DNA of 64,000 nucleotides, taken from the NCBI GenBank assembly GCA_045222295.1, contig JBGUXP010000008.1, forward strand, positions 1-64,000. Reading direction: 5' to 3'. The DNA comes from Colimorpha sp045222295. GTDB taxonomy: Bacteria > Bacteroidota > Bacteroidia > Bacteroidales > P3. The number at the start of each line of letters is the position of its first letter. Positions within the stretch are counted from its first letter, which is position 1. The notes below the pieces were generated by a model. That model did no database searches, was not told where the DNA came from, and worked only from the letters and a program-made list of their open reading frames with translations. The position numbers and the translations under genes are program-made. This document shows, piece by piece, positions 7,986 through 16,500 of the stretch.

Positions 7986-8912
7986 ATGGAAACCATATCC
8001 AACATCCTCAACCGCCATTTTTACCCTTACGAGCGCAGAATAACCAACATAGAGGGTCTCACCATTATCAGCAGCATTGACAGCCATCTGTCTCGGGTAC
8101 TCCCTGCCGGGGGTGACGAAATCATCAGTATGGTGTCTCGCCCTGTGCGCACCGAGCAACTATGCATGCTCTACTGCTATGGCGGGCAGATTTCCTGCCG
8201 ACTCAACATGATTGAATACACTCTCCGTCGCGACGATTTCCTCTTCATCCGCGAGAATTCAATTGTCGAAATTATAGTTAACGATCCCGCCGTCAACCTC
8301 GTCGGCCTTCTTGTCAGCGAAGGATTCCGCCCCGTCGATGTGGGCATGAAAGAGTATCTCGCCCTCCATGAGTTGATTGCACGCACGCCCTTTGTCCACC
8401 TCGATGCCCAGACGGCCAAAGCTTTTGTCGACACTTGCAGCCTTCTTGAGAATTCCGTCCAACGCCAGCGAGACCCTTTTACCGATGCTTTCGCCCGTGC
8501 CTACATGCTCGTTCTCTATCTCCATCTGGCCCGTGCTATCCATTCACACAACGACACTGCGGTTCATTCTCCCACTCGCGTCCCTCGTCGTATGGAGACA
8601 TTGACGGCCTTCTTCGACCTCGTCGAAAAACACTTTTCCTCCCACCGCGATGTCGGTTTCTACGCCGAAAAGCTTTGCCTCGCTCCCAAATATGCCTCGC
8701 AGGTCATTCGGCAGGCCAGCGGCAGGATGCCCGCCGACTGGATTCGCGAACGCGTCATCCTTGAAGCCAAACTTCTGCTCCTAGATGGCCGTCACAACGT
8801 GCAACAAGTCTCCGACATCCTTGGATTTCCCTCCCAGTCTGCCTTTGGCAAGTATTTCAAACAGGCCACAGGAGTCTCCCCCAGAGACTATTATAAGGGC
8901 GATGGATTATAG
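7986..8912 (+). CDS. AraC-family transcriptional regulator
   Basis: A 308-residue DNA-binding protein. Residues about 205-300 form the double helix-turn-helix of the AraC/XylS family: VGFYAEKLCLAPKYASQVIR is the first unit, and QQVSDILGFPSQSAFGKYFK followed by TGVSPRDYY is the second with the family signature. The N-terminal 190 residues have the look of a ligand-sensing cupin-like domain. It is divergent from the efflux operon across 207 bp that hold paired direct repeats, so it most likely activates that operon and perhaps itself. The effector is unknown. The ATG at 7986 is preceded by an A/T-rich stretch and no Shine-Dalgarno site. Confidence 0.92.
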   Translation: METISNILNRHFYPYERRITNIEGLTIISSIDSHLSRVLPAGGDEIISMVSRPVRTEQLCMLYCYGGQISCRLNMIEYTLRRDDFLFIRENSIVEIIVNDPAVNLVGLLVSEGFRPVDVGMKEYLALHELIARTPFVHLDAQTAKAFVDTCSLLENSVQRQRDPFTDAFARAYMLVLYLHLARAIHSHNDTAVHSPTRVPRRMETLTAFFDLVEKHFSSHRDVGFYAEKLCLAPKYASQVIRQASGRMPADWIRERVILEAKLLLLDGRHNVQQVSDILGFPSQSAFGKYFKQATGVSPRDYYKGDGL

Positions 8913-8963
8913 TTTTTCTCGGCATTGTTGAATTTTTTTGTCTCCACATTCGCTTTTTTTTCG

Positions 8964-8971
8964 TATCTTTG
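8964..8971 (+). promoter_or_regulatory. -7 promoter element of the pyridoxal kinase-like gene
   Basis: TATCTTTG matches TAnnTTTG. A TTTG at 8937-8940 lies 23 bp upstream, slightly wider than the usual 19-21. The leader would be about 50 nt and ends with the 8-bp repeat at 8993-9024. Confidence 0.6.
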
Positions 8972-8992
8972 CATCCGGAAACACTCCGAAGA

Positions 8993-9024
8993 CTAACGCA
9001 TTAACGCATTAACACATTAACACA
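8993..9024. repeat. 8-bp-period tandem repeat abutting a start codon
   Basis: CTAACGCA, TTAACGCA, TTAACACA and TTAACACA run to 3 bp before the GTG start at 9028. It resembles the 7-, 9- and 11-bp periodic elements elsewhere in the window but with a period of 8. Confidence 0.65.
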
Positions 9025-9027
9025 TTC

Positions 9028-9873
9028 GTGAAACAGATACTCTTAATCAACGATGTGGTGGGCTACAGCCATGTGGGCATGGTGGCCATGCTGCCCATCC
9101 TCACACAGATGGGCCACACCACCTATAACCTCCCCACGGCCCTCGTCTCCAATACCCTTGACTACGGCCATTTCAACGTCCTCGAGACCACCGACTATAT
9201 GCGCGGCACCATCCCCGTGTGGCGCCAGTTGGGCTTCCGCTTCGACGCCGTCTGCACGGGCCTGATGTTCAGCGAGGAGCAGGCCACGCTGGTCTCCTCC
9301 TTCTGCCGTCAGCTGCAGCGCGAGGGAACCACTATCTTCGTCGACCCCATCATGGGCGACGGCGGCCGCCTCTACAACGGCATCAGCGACACACAGGTGC
9401 GGCTGATGAAAGAGATGGTGGGCGTTGCCGACCTCACCTTCCCCAACTACACTGAGGCCTGCTACCTCACCGACATTCCCTACCGCGAGGAGGGACTCTC
9501 CTGGGACGAGGCCTGCTGTATGCTCGACGGCATCATAGCCCTCGGTGCCAAAGCGGCGGTGATTACCAGCGCTTGCGTCGACGGACAGCGCTGCGTCATC
9601 GGACGACGCAGCGAATGGCCTTTGGAGGGTTTCCGCCAACGCGGTGCTCAGGGACCTTATTTCCGCATCGACTATGAGGAAATTCCTGTGGCCTTTCATG
9701 GTACGGGCGATATTTTCTCTGCCGTGCTCATCGGCCACCTGTTGAACGGAGAGGCGCTGCGCGACAGCACCGCGACGGCTATGACTGTCGTCAGTCGCCT
9801 CATCGAGCGCAACTTAGCGCTCTCCGACAAATGCCGCGGAATCCCCATCGAGCAGTGTTTGGATTTATTATAA
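9028..9873 (+). CDS. Pyridoxamine/pyridoxal kinase (PdxY/PdxK-like)
   Basis: A 281-residue ribokinase-superfamily enzyme expected to phosphorylate pyridoxal, pyridoxamine or pyridoxine in vitamin B6 salvage. Visible marks are the N-terminal strand ILLINDVVGYSHVGMVAMLP (substrate loop), FVDPIMGDGGRLY in the middle, FPNYTEACYLT, and near residue 225 the anion-hole and catalytic motif HGTGDIFSAVLIGHLL. The superfamily's GTGD Asp is the catalytic base. The length matches PdxY. The start is GTG; the next in-frame Met (19) would remove the first strand. It stands alone between two regulatory genes. A hydroxymethylpyrimidine kinase is less likely because the substrate loop is of the pyridoxal type. 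Confidence 0.88.
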   Translation: MKQILLINDVVGYSHVGMVAMLPILTQMGHTTYNLPTALVSNTLDYGHFNVLETTDYMRGTIPVWRQLGFRFDAVCTGLMFSEEQATLVSSFCRQLQREGTTIFVDPIMGDGGRLYNGISDTQVRLMKEMVGVADLTFPNYTEACYLTDIPYREEGLSWDEACCMLDGIIALGAKAAVITSACVDGQRCVIGRRSEWPLEGFRQRGAQGPYFRIDYEEIPVAFHGTGDIFSAVLIGHLLNGEALRDSTATAMTVVSRLIERNLALSDKCRGIPIEQCLDLL

Positions 9874-9903
9874 AATTTTTCGTATCTTTCCTCTGAAAAA
9901 AAA

Positions 9904-9963
9904 CGTCAATTATCATTAATGGTCCGTTAATTAAATTTCTGATAATTAACGGTTAATTGACGG
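9904..9963. promoter_or_regulatory. Nested inverted repeats upstream of the membrane AraC-type gene
   Basis: The outer arms CGTCAATTA (9904-9912) and TAATTGACG (9954-9962) enclose perfect inner arms CCGTTAATTA (9924-9933) and TAATTAACGG (9943-9952). All arms share TTAATT. The block lies 50 bp upstream of the -7 element at 10013 and has no terminator T-tract, so it is read as an operator, possibly for autoregulation. Confidence 0.5.
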
Positions 9964-10012
9964 AAATTAACGTTGTATTTCATTCGTTTGTGTTTAATTC
10001 AGGATTTTTATG

Positions 10013-10020
10013 TAGATTTG
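10013..10020 (+). promoter_or_regulatory. -7 element; nearly leaderless start of the membrane AraC-type gene
   Basis: TAGATTTG matches TAnnTTTG; TTTG at 9987-9990 is 22 bp upstream. Transcription would begin near 10025, only about 6 nt before the ATG at 10031, so the transcript would be almost leaderless. Confidence 0.55.
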
Positions 10021-10030
10021 CAGTCCGAAA

Positions 10031-11149
10031 ATGACCACCATAGATACGACATATCTGGTTTTATTCGCTGCAAATCTGGCATTTATTATCACCCATCTCT
10101 ATGGGTGGCTGCTGAAGCGTTTCTGGAAACCCAAAGCCTACAGCGAGCATTTCGACGAGCTTTTCCCCGCCCAACGTTCGGTGAGCGTCATCTACCTCAT
10201 GCAGCTCTGCGAGCTGCCCTACCTGCTGCAGGTCGGCGACCGCGACGCGTTGCTCTACGTCAACGCCTTCGCCCTGCTCTTCTTCTCGCTCCAGATGTAC
10301 TACATGTGCGAGGGCTACTTCTTCCCCCGCCGCCACCGTCCGCTGCGCGAATACTGGGTGGTCCTCCCCGCCGTTGCAGCCCTGCTGCCCCTGCTGTTGC
10401 AGGCCCTTGATATCATCAGCCTGCCCCACGGCTGGCGTACATGGATGATTGGGGCCGTGAGCCTTCTCCTCGTCTACTACTTCCTGCGCAACATACGCAT
10501 GGCCTTGCGCATCAAGCGCGCCGTGCAATGCGTCAACGAGGAGCGCTACGCCGACAGCGACGACTTCCCCGTGCAGTTCGCCAACCTCATCCGCCGGGTG
10601 CCCACGGGAATACTTATCCTGCTGGCTGTCAACTTCTACGCTGACAACGTGTGGGTGAAGTTCGTCCGCGACCTCCTCTTCTTGGGGGCCAGCGTGTGGT
10701 TCTGCCTCTTGACGCTCAACCCTTGGCGGAAGCTGGCGGAGGAGCTCCCGGGAGCTCCTGAGCCTCAGGAGCCTCCGGAATATCCGGAAGACCAGGAGGC
10801 CCCAGCCCATCTGCTCAGCGCCAGCCGCTACGACGAGCTGGCGCGCAAGCTCGATCGGCTGCTCGTCGAGGAGCATATCTTCACCCAGCCGCACATCACC
10901 ATCGACACGCTCATCTCGCGGCTGGGCACCAACAGCAAATACCTCACCGAGGTCATCCGCCGCAGCGGCTATCAGTCGTTCTACGACATGATCAGCTTGC
11001 ACCGTGTGCGCCATGCCATCTCGCTCATCCACCAGCACCCCGACGCCCTGATGGCCGACATCGCCGAGCAGTGCGGCTTCTCCTCCCCGGCCTCGATGGC
11101 CAAAGCCTTCAAATCGCAAGGCAAAGAATCCCCCAGCTCCTACCGCTAA
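10031..11149 (+). CDS. Membrane-embedded AraC-family regulator
   Basis: A 372-residue protein with about six or seven hydrophobic segments in its first 240 residues (for example VLFAANLAFIITHLYGWLL and LFFSLQMYYMCEGYFF), a Pro/Glu-rich linker near 240-260, and a C-terminal AraC-type double helix-turn-helix. The latter has ITIDTLISRLGTNSKYLTEV as its first unit and MADIAEQCGFSSPASMAKAF as its second. This layout suggests a sensor in the inner membrane that binds DNA directly. It lies just upstream of, and on the same strand as, the 20-kb adhesin operon, so that operon is the best guess for its target. Its promoter region carries nested inverted repeats that may mark autoregulation. The ligand is unknown. 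Confidence 0.88.
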   Translation: MTTIDTTYLVLFAANLAFIITHLYGWLLKRFWKPKAYSEHFDELFPAQRSVSVIYLMQLCELPYLLQVGDRDALLYVNAFALLFFSLQMYYMCEGYFFPRRHRPLREYWVVLPAVAALLPLLLQALDIISLPHGWRTWMIGAVSLLLVYYFLRNIRMALRIKRAVQCVNEERYADSDDFPVQFANLIRRVPTGILILLAVNFYADNVWVKFVRDLLFLGASVWFCLLTLNPWRKLAEELPGAPEPQEPPEYPEDQEAPAHLLSASRYDELARKLDRLLVEEHIFTQPHITIDTLISRLGTNSKYLTEVIRRSGYQSFYDMISLHRVRHAISLIHQHPDALMADIAEQCGFSSPASMAKAFKSQGKESPSSYR

Positions 11150-11183
11150 TAGGAACACGACGCACGAGGAAGCGCGGTCCCGA

Positions 11184-11259
11184 TGCCCCGTTAGGGGCAA
11201 GACAATGATAGCCAGCCATTGAAATGGCTGGCTACCCGTATCCGACGCCTAATGGCGTC
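11184..11259. repeat. Cluster of three REP-like hairpins
   Basis: Three perfect hairpins stand in a row: TGCCCC-GTTA-GGGGCA (11184-11199), TAGCCAGCCATT and AATGGCTGGCTA around a 2-nt centre (11209-11234), and GACGCC-TAAT-GGCGTC (11244-11259). None has a T-tract. They follow the membrane regulator gene and may protect its mRNA 3' end. Similar GC-rich hairpins stand at 57171-57304. The 312 bp from 11150 to 11461 hold no gene. Confidence 0.6.
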
Positions 11260-11322
11260 ACCTCTTTTCTTTCCTTTAACGGAAAAACATATTTCCTTAT
11301 CTTTTTGATAAGCAGTGTCTTT

Positions 11323-11385
11323 TAGAGGAAAATTTCCTCTAACGGAAAATATTTGTTCCCCTGGAGGAAATTTCCTTCAGGGGAA
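11323..11385. promoter_or_regulatory. Two palindromes with a GGAAA-TTTCC core upstream of the adhesin operon
   Basis: TAGAGGAAA-A-TTTCCTCTA (11323-11341) is a 19-bp palindrome. The block 11356-11385 is a 30-bp palindrome centred on GGAAATTTCC with arms TTCCCCTGGA and TTCAGGGGAA (one mismatched pair). A looser GGAAA-(N6)-TTTCC copy starts at 11281. The second palindrome ends 22 bp before the -7 element at 11408, covering the -33 area, which suits an operator for a dimeric regulator. Confidence 0.6.
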
Positions 11386-11407
11386 ATTCTATTTAATAAT
11401 ATGGCTG

Positions 11408-11415
11408 TATTTTTG
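11408..11415 (+). promoter_or_regulatory. -7 promoter element of the adhesin operon
   Basis: TATTTTTG matches TAnnTTTG. No TTTG is found at the -33 spacing; that position falls at the edge of the 30-bp palindrome, which suggests activator dependence. The leader would be about 40 nt. Confidence 0.55.
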
Positions 11416-11461
11416 CACGCAAAAATACCAAAAAAGCAATCGAAATAATAATAGTTAAGCA

Positions 11462-11650
11462 ATGAATTTGAAGTTAATCATCCTTCTTTCGTTCGGTGCC
11501 CTGGTCCTCGGGGTACTCATCCGGCAGATTGTCCGCGCCTGGCGCTATCGCCGCGACCACCCCGACGAGGTCTACTGGCCATACAACAGGCCAAATGAGA
11601 AACCGGAAAATGTAAAACAGGAAAAAGAACATTCGATAGATGAAAAATAA
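11462..11650 (+). CDS. Small single-pass membrane protein of the adhesin operon
   Basis: A 62-residue protein of no family I recognise. Residues 3-25 form one hydrophobic helix (LKLIILLSFGALVLGVLIRQ), followed by a basic patch (RAWRYRR) that predicts a cytoplasmic tail, then a charged end rich in Glu, Lys and Asn. It overlaps the next gene by 11 bp. Its segment HPDEVYWPYN is clearly related to YPDEVCWPFN near the C-terminus of the 326-residue protein that follows, which is the mark of the tandem duplication described for 11559-13532. That relationship supports it being a real, once-duplicated gene. Confidence 0.6.
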   Translation: MNLKLIILLSFGALVLGVLIRQIVRAWRYRRDHPDEVYWPYNRPNEKPENVKQEKEHSIDEK

Positions 11651-13532
11651 ACACCACATAATCAAGACAAGCCTCATAACGGCACTACTGTTTGCGGCAC
11701 TCGTAAATAGTGCAGTGGCACAGAATGCGACACAACCCGACGGCACGCAGGCACATCCATACCCTATCAATGGCAAGGAGGCGTTGGTTACTCTAGCACA
11801 ATGTATTAACACGGGTTATAACTTTAAATTCGAAAACGACAGGTTCGTCTCCGATCCCAACGGCGACATCCCTGCCAACGGTACGGACATCTATTTCGAG
11901 CAGACCGCCGATATCGACATGAGCGACATGACGTGGCACACTATCGGCAATTCGTCAACCAACGGATTCAAAGGCATATACATCGGTCAGGGGCATAAGA
12001 TACAGCATCTGACGCTGACGGCCGAGAAGCCGGCACTCTTCTGCTATCCCAACGGCACTATCCAGGACCTGACGATGGAGAATCCCGTCTTCAGCGGTAC
12101 TGTCAACTATGGCGGCGCATTGGCCACCTTCGTGATGGGCGGCACCATCGACAGCTGTCATGTTGTCGGCAATGCCCTGGTGTTCAACGGTAAAGACTGC
12201 GGTGCTCTGATTGGCTGGGTGGGTGACCCCAGCGGCAGCAAGGCCGGCGAGGTCACCATCTCCCATTGCTCCAACGGCTGCAATATCACCTCCACCTACC
12301 AACAAGAAAGCTTTACCGACTACTATAACTCCGTAGCCGGAGTGGTGGCCTGCATCCAGGCCGAGCGCTATCATGTGACCCGTTGCTTCAACACCGGCAA
12401 CATCACCTCCACCTACAGACCGGTGTTCCAGAAAGACTCGCTCTGCTTTGCCGGTGTGGTCGGTCGGGGATACTTGCCCACTCACCCTTCTGAGATCACC
12501 TACTGCTACAACAAGGGCGACATTACCGCCCATTGCGGTTACCCCGACGAGGTCTGCTGGCCTTTCAACGAAAAATACCCCGCAACCCAGGGGAAAACCG
12601 AATGCATCGAGAAGAAATAGAAAAAAGAGTGACCAATGAAAAAAAACAACATCTTCAGTATAACCCTCGTCGGCGTGCTGCTCTTCGCGGCACAGATGAA
12701 CGGCGCCGTGGCACAGAACGGCACATATCTTTATCCCTATCCCATCAAAGACGCAGCTGCGCTCTACGCTTTTGCGCAATGCATCAACTCAGGTCAGAAT
12801 TTTTCATACCGATACACAGACAGCATGTTCGTCCTCGACCCGAACGGTCCCATCCCGGCATACGGAGAGGGCACCTATTTCAAACAAATGGCCAACATCG
12901 ATTTGGCCGGCAAAACATGGCACCCCATCGGCACTTCGCCAACCACTGGATTCCGAGGCAATTATGATGGCGACGTATATAACATCATCAACCTGAAGCT
13001 GACAGCCAACCAGCCAGCCTTATTCTGCTACTCCACCGGTACCATCGGACACCTGACAATGCAGGATCCCGTCTTCGCCGACAATGTCAATAACAGCGGC
13101 GCACTGGCCACCTACGTAATGGGCGGCACCATCCGCGACTGTCACGTCAACTGCAGCCCCGGCAGCCCCTTGGTGTTCAACGGCAAAAATTGCGCTGCCC
13201 TCATCGGTTGCATAGGCATCCCCGATGGCCAGAAAGCCGACGATGTCACCATCGATAGATGTTCCAGCAACTGTGAAATCATCTCCAACTACCAGCAAAC
13301 GTCAGCAAACGACCAGAACTCCGTGGCCGGCGTGGTAGCCGTTATCAACGCCCATCACTATCTGGTGACCCGCTGCTACAACTTCGGAAATATCAGCTCC
13401 ACCTATAGACCGAAGTTCCAAGAAGACACCCTCAGCGTCGCCGGTGTGGTCGGAAGGGGTCTTGTACCTACCACGCCTTCCTTGATCTCCAGGTGCTACA
13501 ACAAGGGCCACATCACCGCCCACTGCGGATAC
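11559..13532 (+). repeat. Tandem duplication, about 980 bp per copy
   Basis: Copy 1 runs from about 11559 to 12541 and copy 2 from about 12541 to 13532. Each begins inside a PDEV(Y/C)WP(Y/F)N coding stretch (CCCGACGAGGTCT at 11561 and 12543), passes through a stop codon and a new signal peptide, and ends at the codons for ITAHCGY. At the junction, copy 1's HCGY is joined directly to PDEVCWPFN. The copies have diverged, most in the signal peptide and the short gap between genes. Confidence 0.75.
11640..12620 (+). CDS. Truncated duplicate of the giant adhesin N-terminus
   Basis: A 326-residue predicted secreted protein. It has a signal peptide (cleavage after NSAVAQ) and then aligns with the first 300 residues of the 3700-residue adhesin that follows, sharing NPVFSGTVNYGGALATF-like GLUG repeats, VFNGK(D/N)C and YNKG(D/H)ITAHCGY. 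At HCGY it breaks off. The last 22 residues (PDEVCWPFN to the end) are instead a copy of the tail of the preceding 62-residue protein. It therefore lacks YDG domains and a T9SS sorting domain and could not be exported by T9SS. It may be a by-product of duplication or a short periplasmic or secreted form; it keeps an open frame despite clear divergence. Confidence 0.7.
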   Translation: MKNKHHIIKTSLITALLFAALVNSAVAQNATQPDGTQAHPYPINGKEALVTLAQCINTGYNFKFENDRFVSDPNGDIPANGTDIYFEQTADIDMSDMTWHTIGNSSTNGFKGIYIGQGHKIQHLTLTAEKPALFCYPNGTIQDLTMENPVFSGTVNYGGALATFVMGGTIDSCHVVGNALVFNGKDCGALIGWVGDPSGSKAGEVTISHCSNGCNITSTYQQESFTDYYNSVAGVVACIQAERYHVTRCFNTGNITSTYRPVFQKDSLCFAGVVGRGYLPTHPSEITYCYNKGDITAHCGYPDEVCWPFNEKYPATQGKTECIEKK

Positions 13533-16500
13533 ATCGGCGGTGTGGCTGGCCTTTTCGATGCCGAGAGCGGTCTCAGCAACAACACACGATGCAACATCGA
13601 CTCCTGTTTCAACACCGGCAGAATCACCGGTGTCGGCGTGCTCTACAGTTCCGACACGATGCCCTCTAACTATTATTCGCTCTCTCCGCAGCTGAGACCG
13701 GCTGCCGACTCGAACCTCAACATCTTATCTGTTGGCGGCGTATTGGCGCCTTGCAAGGCCAAGACGCGCTACAGCTTCAATACCGGCATTATCACGTTGA
13801 CGAAGCATCCCCACCCCAAATTCAACATCAAAGGCGACCAAGGTGTGGTGGGCTTGGGCAGCATTGCCGAGCACTGCTTTAACGTGGGTGAAATCTACAA
13901 CTACGAGACAAGGAACGGTCGCGCGGCAGGTGTGGCTAGCGACACAGCGAGATACTGTATCAACGCCGTTGCCATTTACGACCGCAACCTTACTTATAGC
14001 TACCTCCCGCGCAGCATCTCCAATAATTATTCCATCAATTGTATCGCCGACGCTCAGATGGCTCCCGATGGACTGGACGGTATCCTCTTCCCTAGCGTAA
14101 ATATCTTCGGAGGAGACCCTACTATCATGGATATTCTCGGCGATGAGCATTGGGTTTTCGGCACCAACGTCTATCCGCAACTCAAGTGGACCCAAGAAGG
14201 CGGCGAGGGGGAAGATGCCAAAGATTTCGCCATAGCGGCCAGCGAACCCATCTTCCTGTCCGATATCGACATCTATCATGTGACAAACCCCTTCCGGCTT
14301 GGCTGCTTCGATACAAAATTGTATTGGCAGGTGCCTAAGCACAACTGTCTGGTAACCATTGATAACCAATCGTGCAGCGGGGGCTTCATTTGGCCGACAG
14401 TGGATACAGTCAGCGAATGCGACATGATCGTCCCCATGACTGCTATCTTGGGCAGCGACGACACCATCAAGGTCACCCATTTGCTTCACAGCATAACGCC
14501 CCCCAGCGACATCCTCACGGTAGATAACCTCAACGAACTGAAGATGTTGCGCGACAGTGTCAACAGCGGTAAATCATTCTTCTACAAGAACCACAAACTG
14601 CCCCGCTACGCGGAAGGGGTCACTTTCAAGCTGACCACCGACCTCAACATGGGGTACCAAAGACCGTGGGAGCCCATCGGCTCGGTGATGAGCGGCAGCC
14701 GCTTTGCGGGTCGTTTCCTCGGCGACGGCCATACCATCTACAACCTCAGCCTCGACAACGCCACTCCCAATCGCGACAAGAATGCCAATTTCGGTGGTCT
14801 GTTCGGAATGCTGAGCGGCGAAGTGCGCGACCTGATCTTCGAAAACCTCACGGCGGATTCCACCACCATCGTGGCGGGTGCCGTCTGCGCCCTGATGAAC
14901 GGGGCAACCATCGAAAACTGTATCGTCAAGGGCCATATCGAGACCTCCAAATCCAATAACTATTACGCCCTCAGCGGCATTGGCGGTATTGCGGGCGTAT
15001 CGCTGACCGCCCGTATCCAAGACTCCATATTCCAGTGTGGCGACACCATCCGTGGCTGCATCAACTATGCCGACATCACCACCCACGTGGGCCGCGGCAA
15101 AAACATCGCCTTCCATAGTGTGGGCGGCATCATCGGTCACGGCGGTGTGGTCATCGACTGTGCCAATGCGGGCAACATCTCAGCCAGCAAAGACTGCGGT
15201 TACCTCGGCGGCATCGGCGGCGACTTGACCAGCGCCCTGCGTTGCTTCAACACCGGTCGCATCAACATCGAAGAGGCTAACCAAACCGGCAACTTCTATG
15301 TCGGCGGTGTGGTGGGACTGAACGAAGCCGACAGCGCCGTCCGCTACTGTTACAACGCCGGCCCCATCCAGGGCAGTGACCGCAACTACGTCGGCGGCAT
15401 CATCGGCAAGGGCAACCCGAAATACTGCTACACCTCCAACACAACTATCTGCAGAGGCGCACACACCGGCAGCATTGTGGGCATCTCCGAGCACGACCAA
15501 AAATGCTACTACGACAAGCAGATGTCTCCTATGGCCGCCAATAATGGAAGCAATATACCCGCGCGCTCCGTCAAAGGCTTTGAAACTACCGCCATGTTGG
15601 GCTCTGCACTGAGTGACTCTTTAGGAGACAACACGAACTGGATCTTCACCCCAGGCCTCTATCCCCAACTTGCGGGAACGAGAAATGATGCGGACTTACA
15701 AAGAGTGGCGGTCATGCCGGTTGTGCTTGGTTCTGGCCAAAACTGGGCGACCGCTCACGACAGCATCCCCCTCAAAGGCTGCGACGATCACTACTTCTGG
15801 AAAAAGATTTCCGGCAATGTCAGCGTTAACGATTGTAATGTCCACACCTCGAATCGCGACAAAGGTACAATGGAGTTCGCCGCCACCCTCGACAGCGTTC
15901 CCTACCGCTACATCACGCTGAAATTCAATCTGGAAGAGAGTCATGCCTACGTCATCACAAGCCTCAGGCAATTTGACACCATGCGGATGGTGATCAACCA
16001 AGGGGGCTACTATAACCTCATCGACAGCACTTTCCATCTGACTATTCCCGCAGGGGCCAACGCAAACGACTTCATCGCCATCATGGACGGTGGCAAAGAC
16101 TGTTACTTCAAGCTCACCGCTTCTGAAATCGATATCGAAGTGCTCAGATGGTCCGATAATTCCCAAAAACACTGGACTCCTATCGGTGGTTATGCGGATA
16201 ACACGTGTGGCTTTGAAGGCAGAACGTTCAAGGGAATCTTCGACGGCAACGGTTGCACCGTCAAACGCCTGCAATTCGAGGGATGTAATAACCCCAGAAT
16301 AGGTTTGTTCGGTGTGATAGAAGGCGGCACGGTGAAGAACCTGATTCTCGATAATCCTAAAGGTGATATTCATTACGACACCATCGGTTTCCTCTGCTCT
16401 GTAAATAAAGGAGGTACGATCTACAATTGCGAGATCGTTAACAGCGTATGGGAATTCGATACACTTGTGTATATGAGCAGCAACATTGGCTTTCTCTGCG

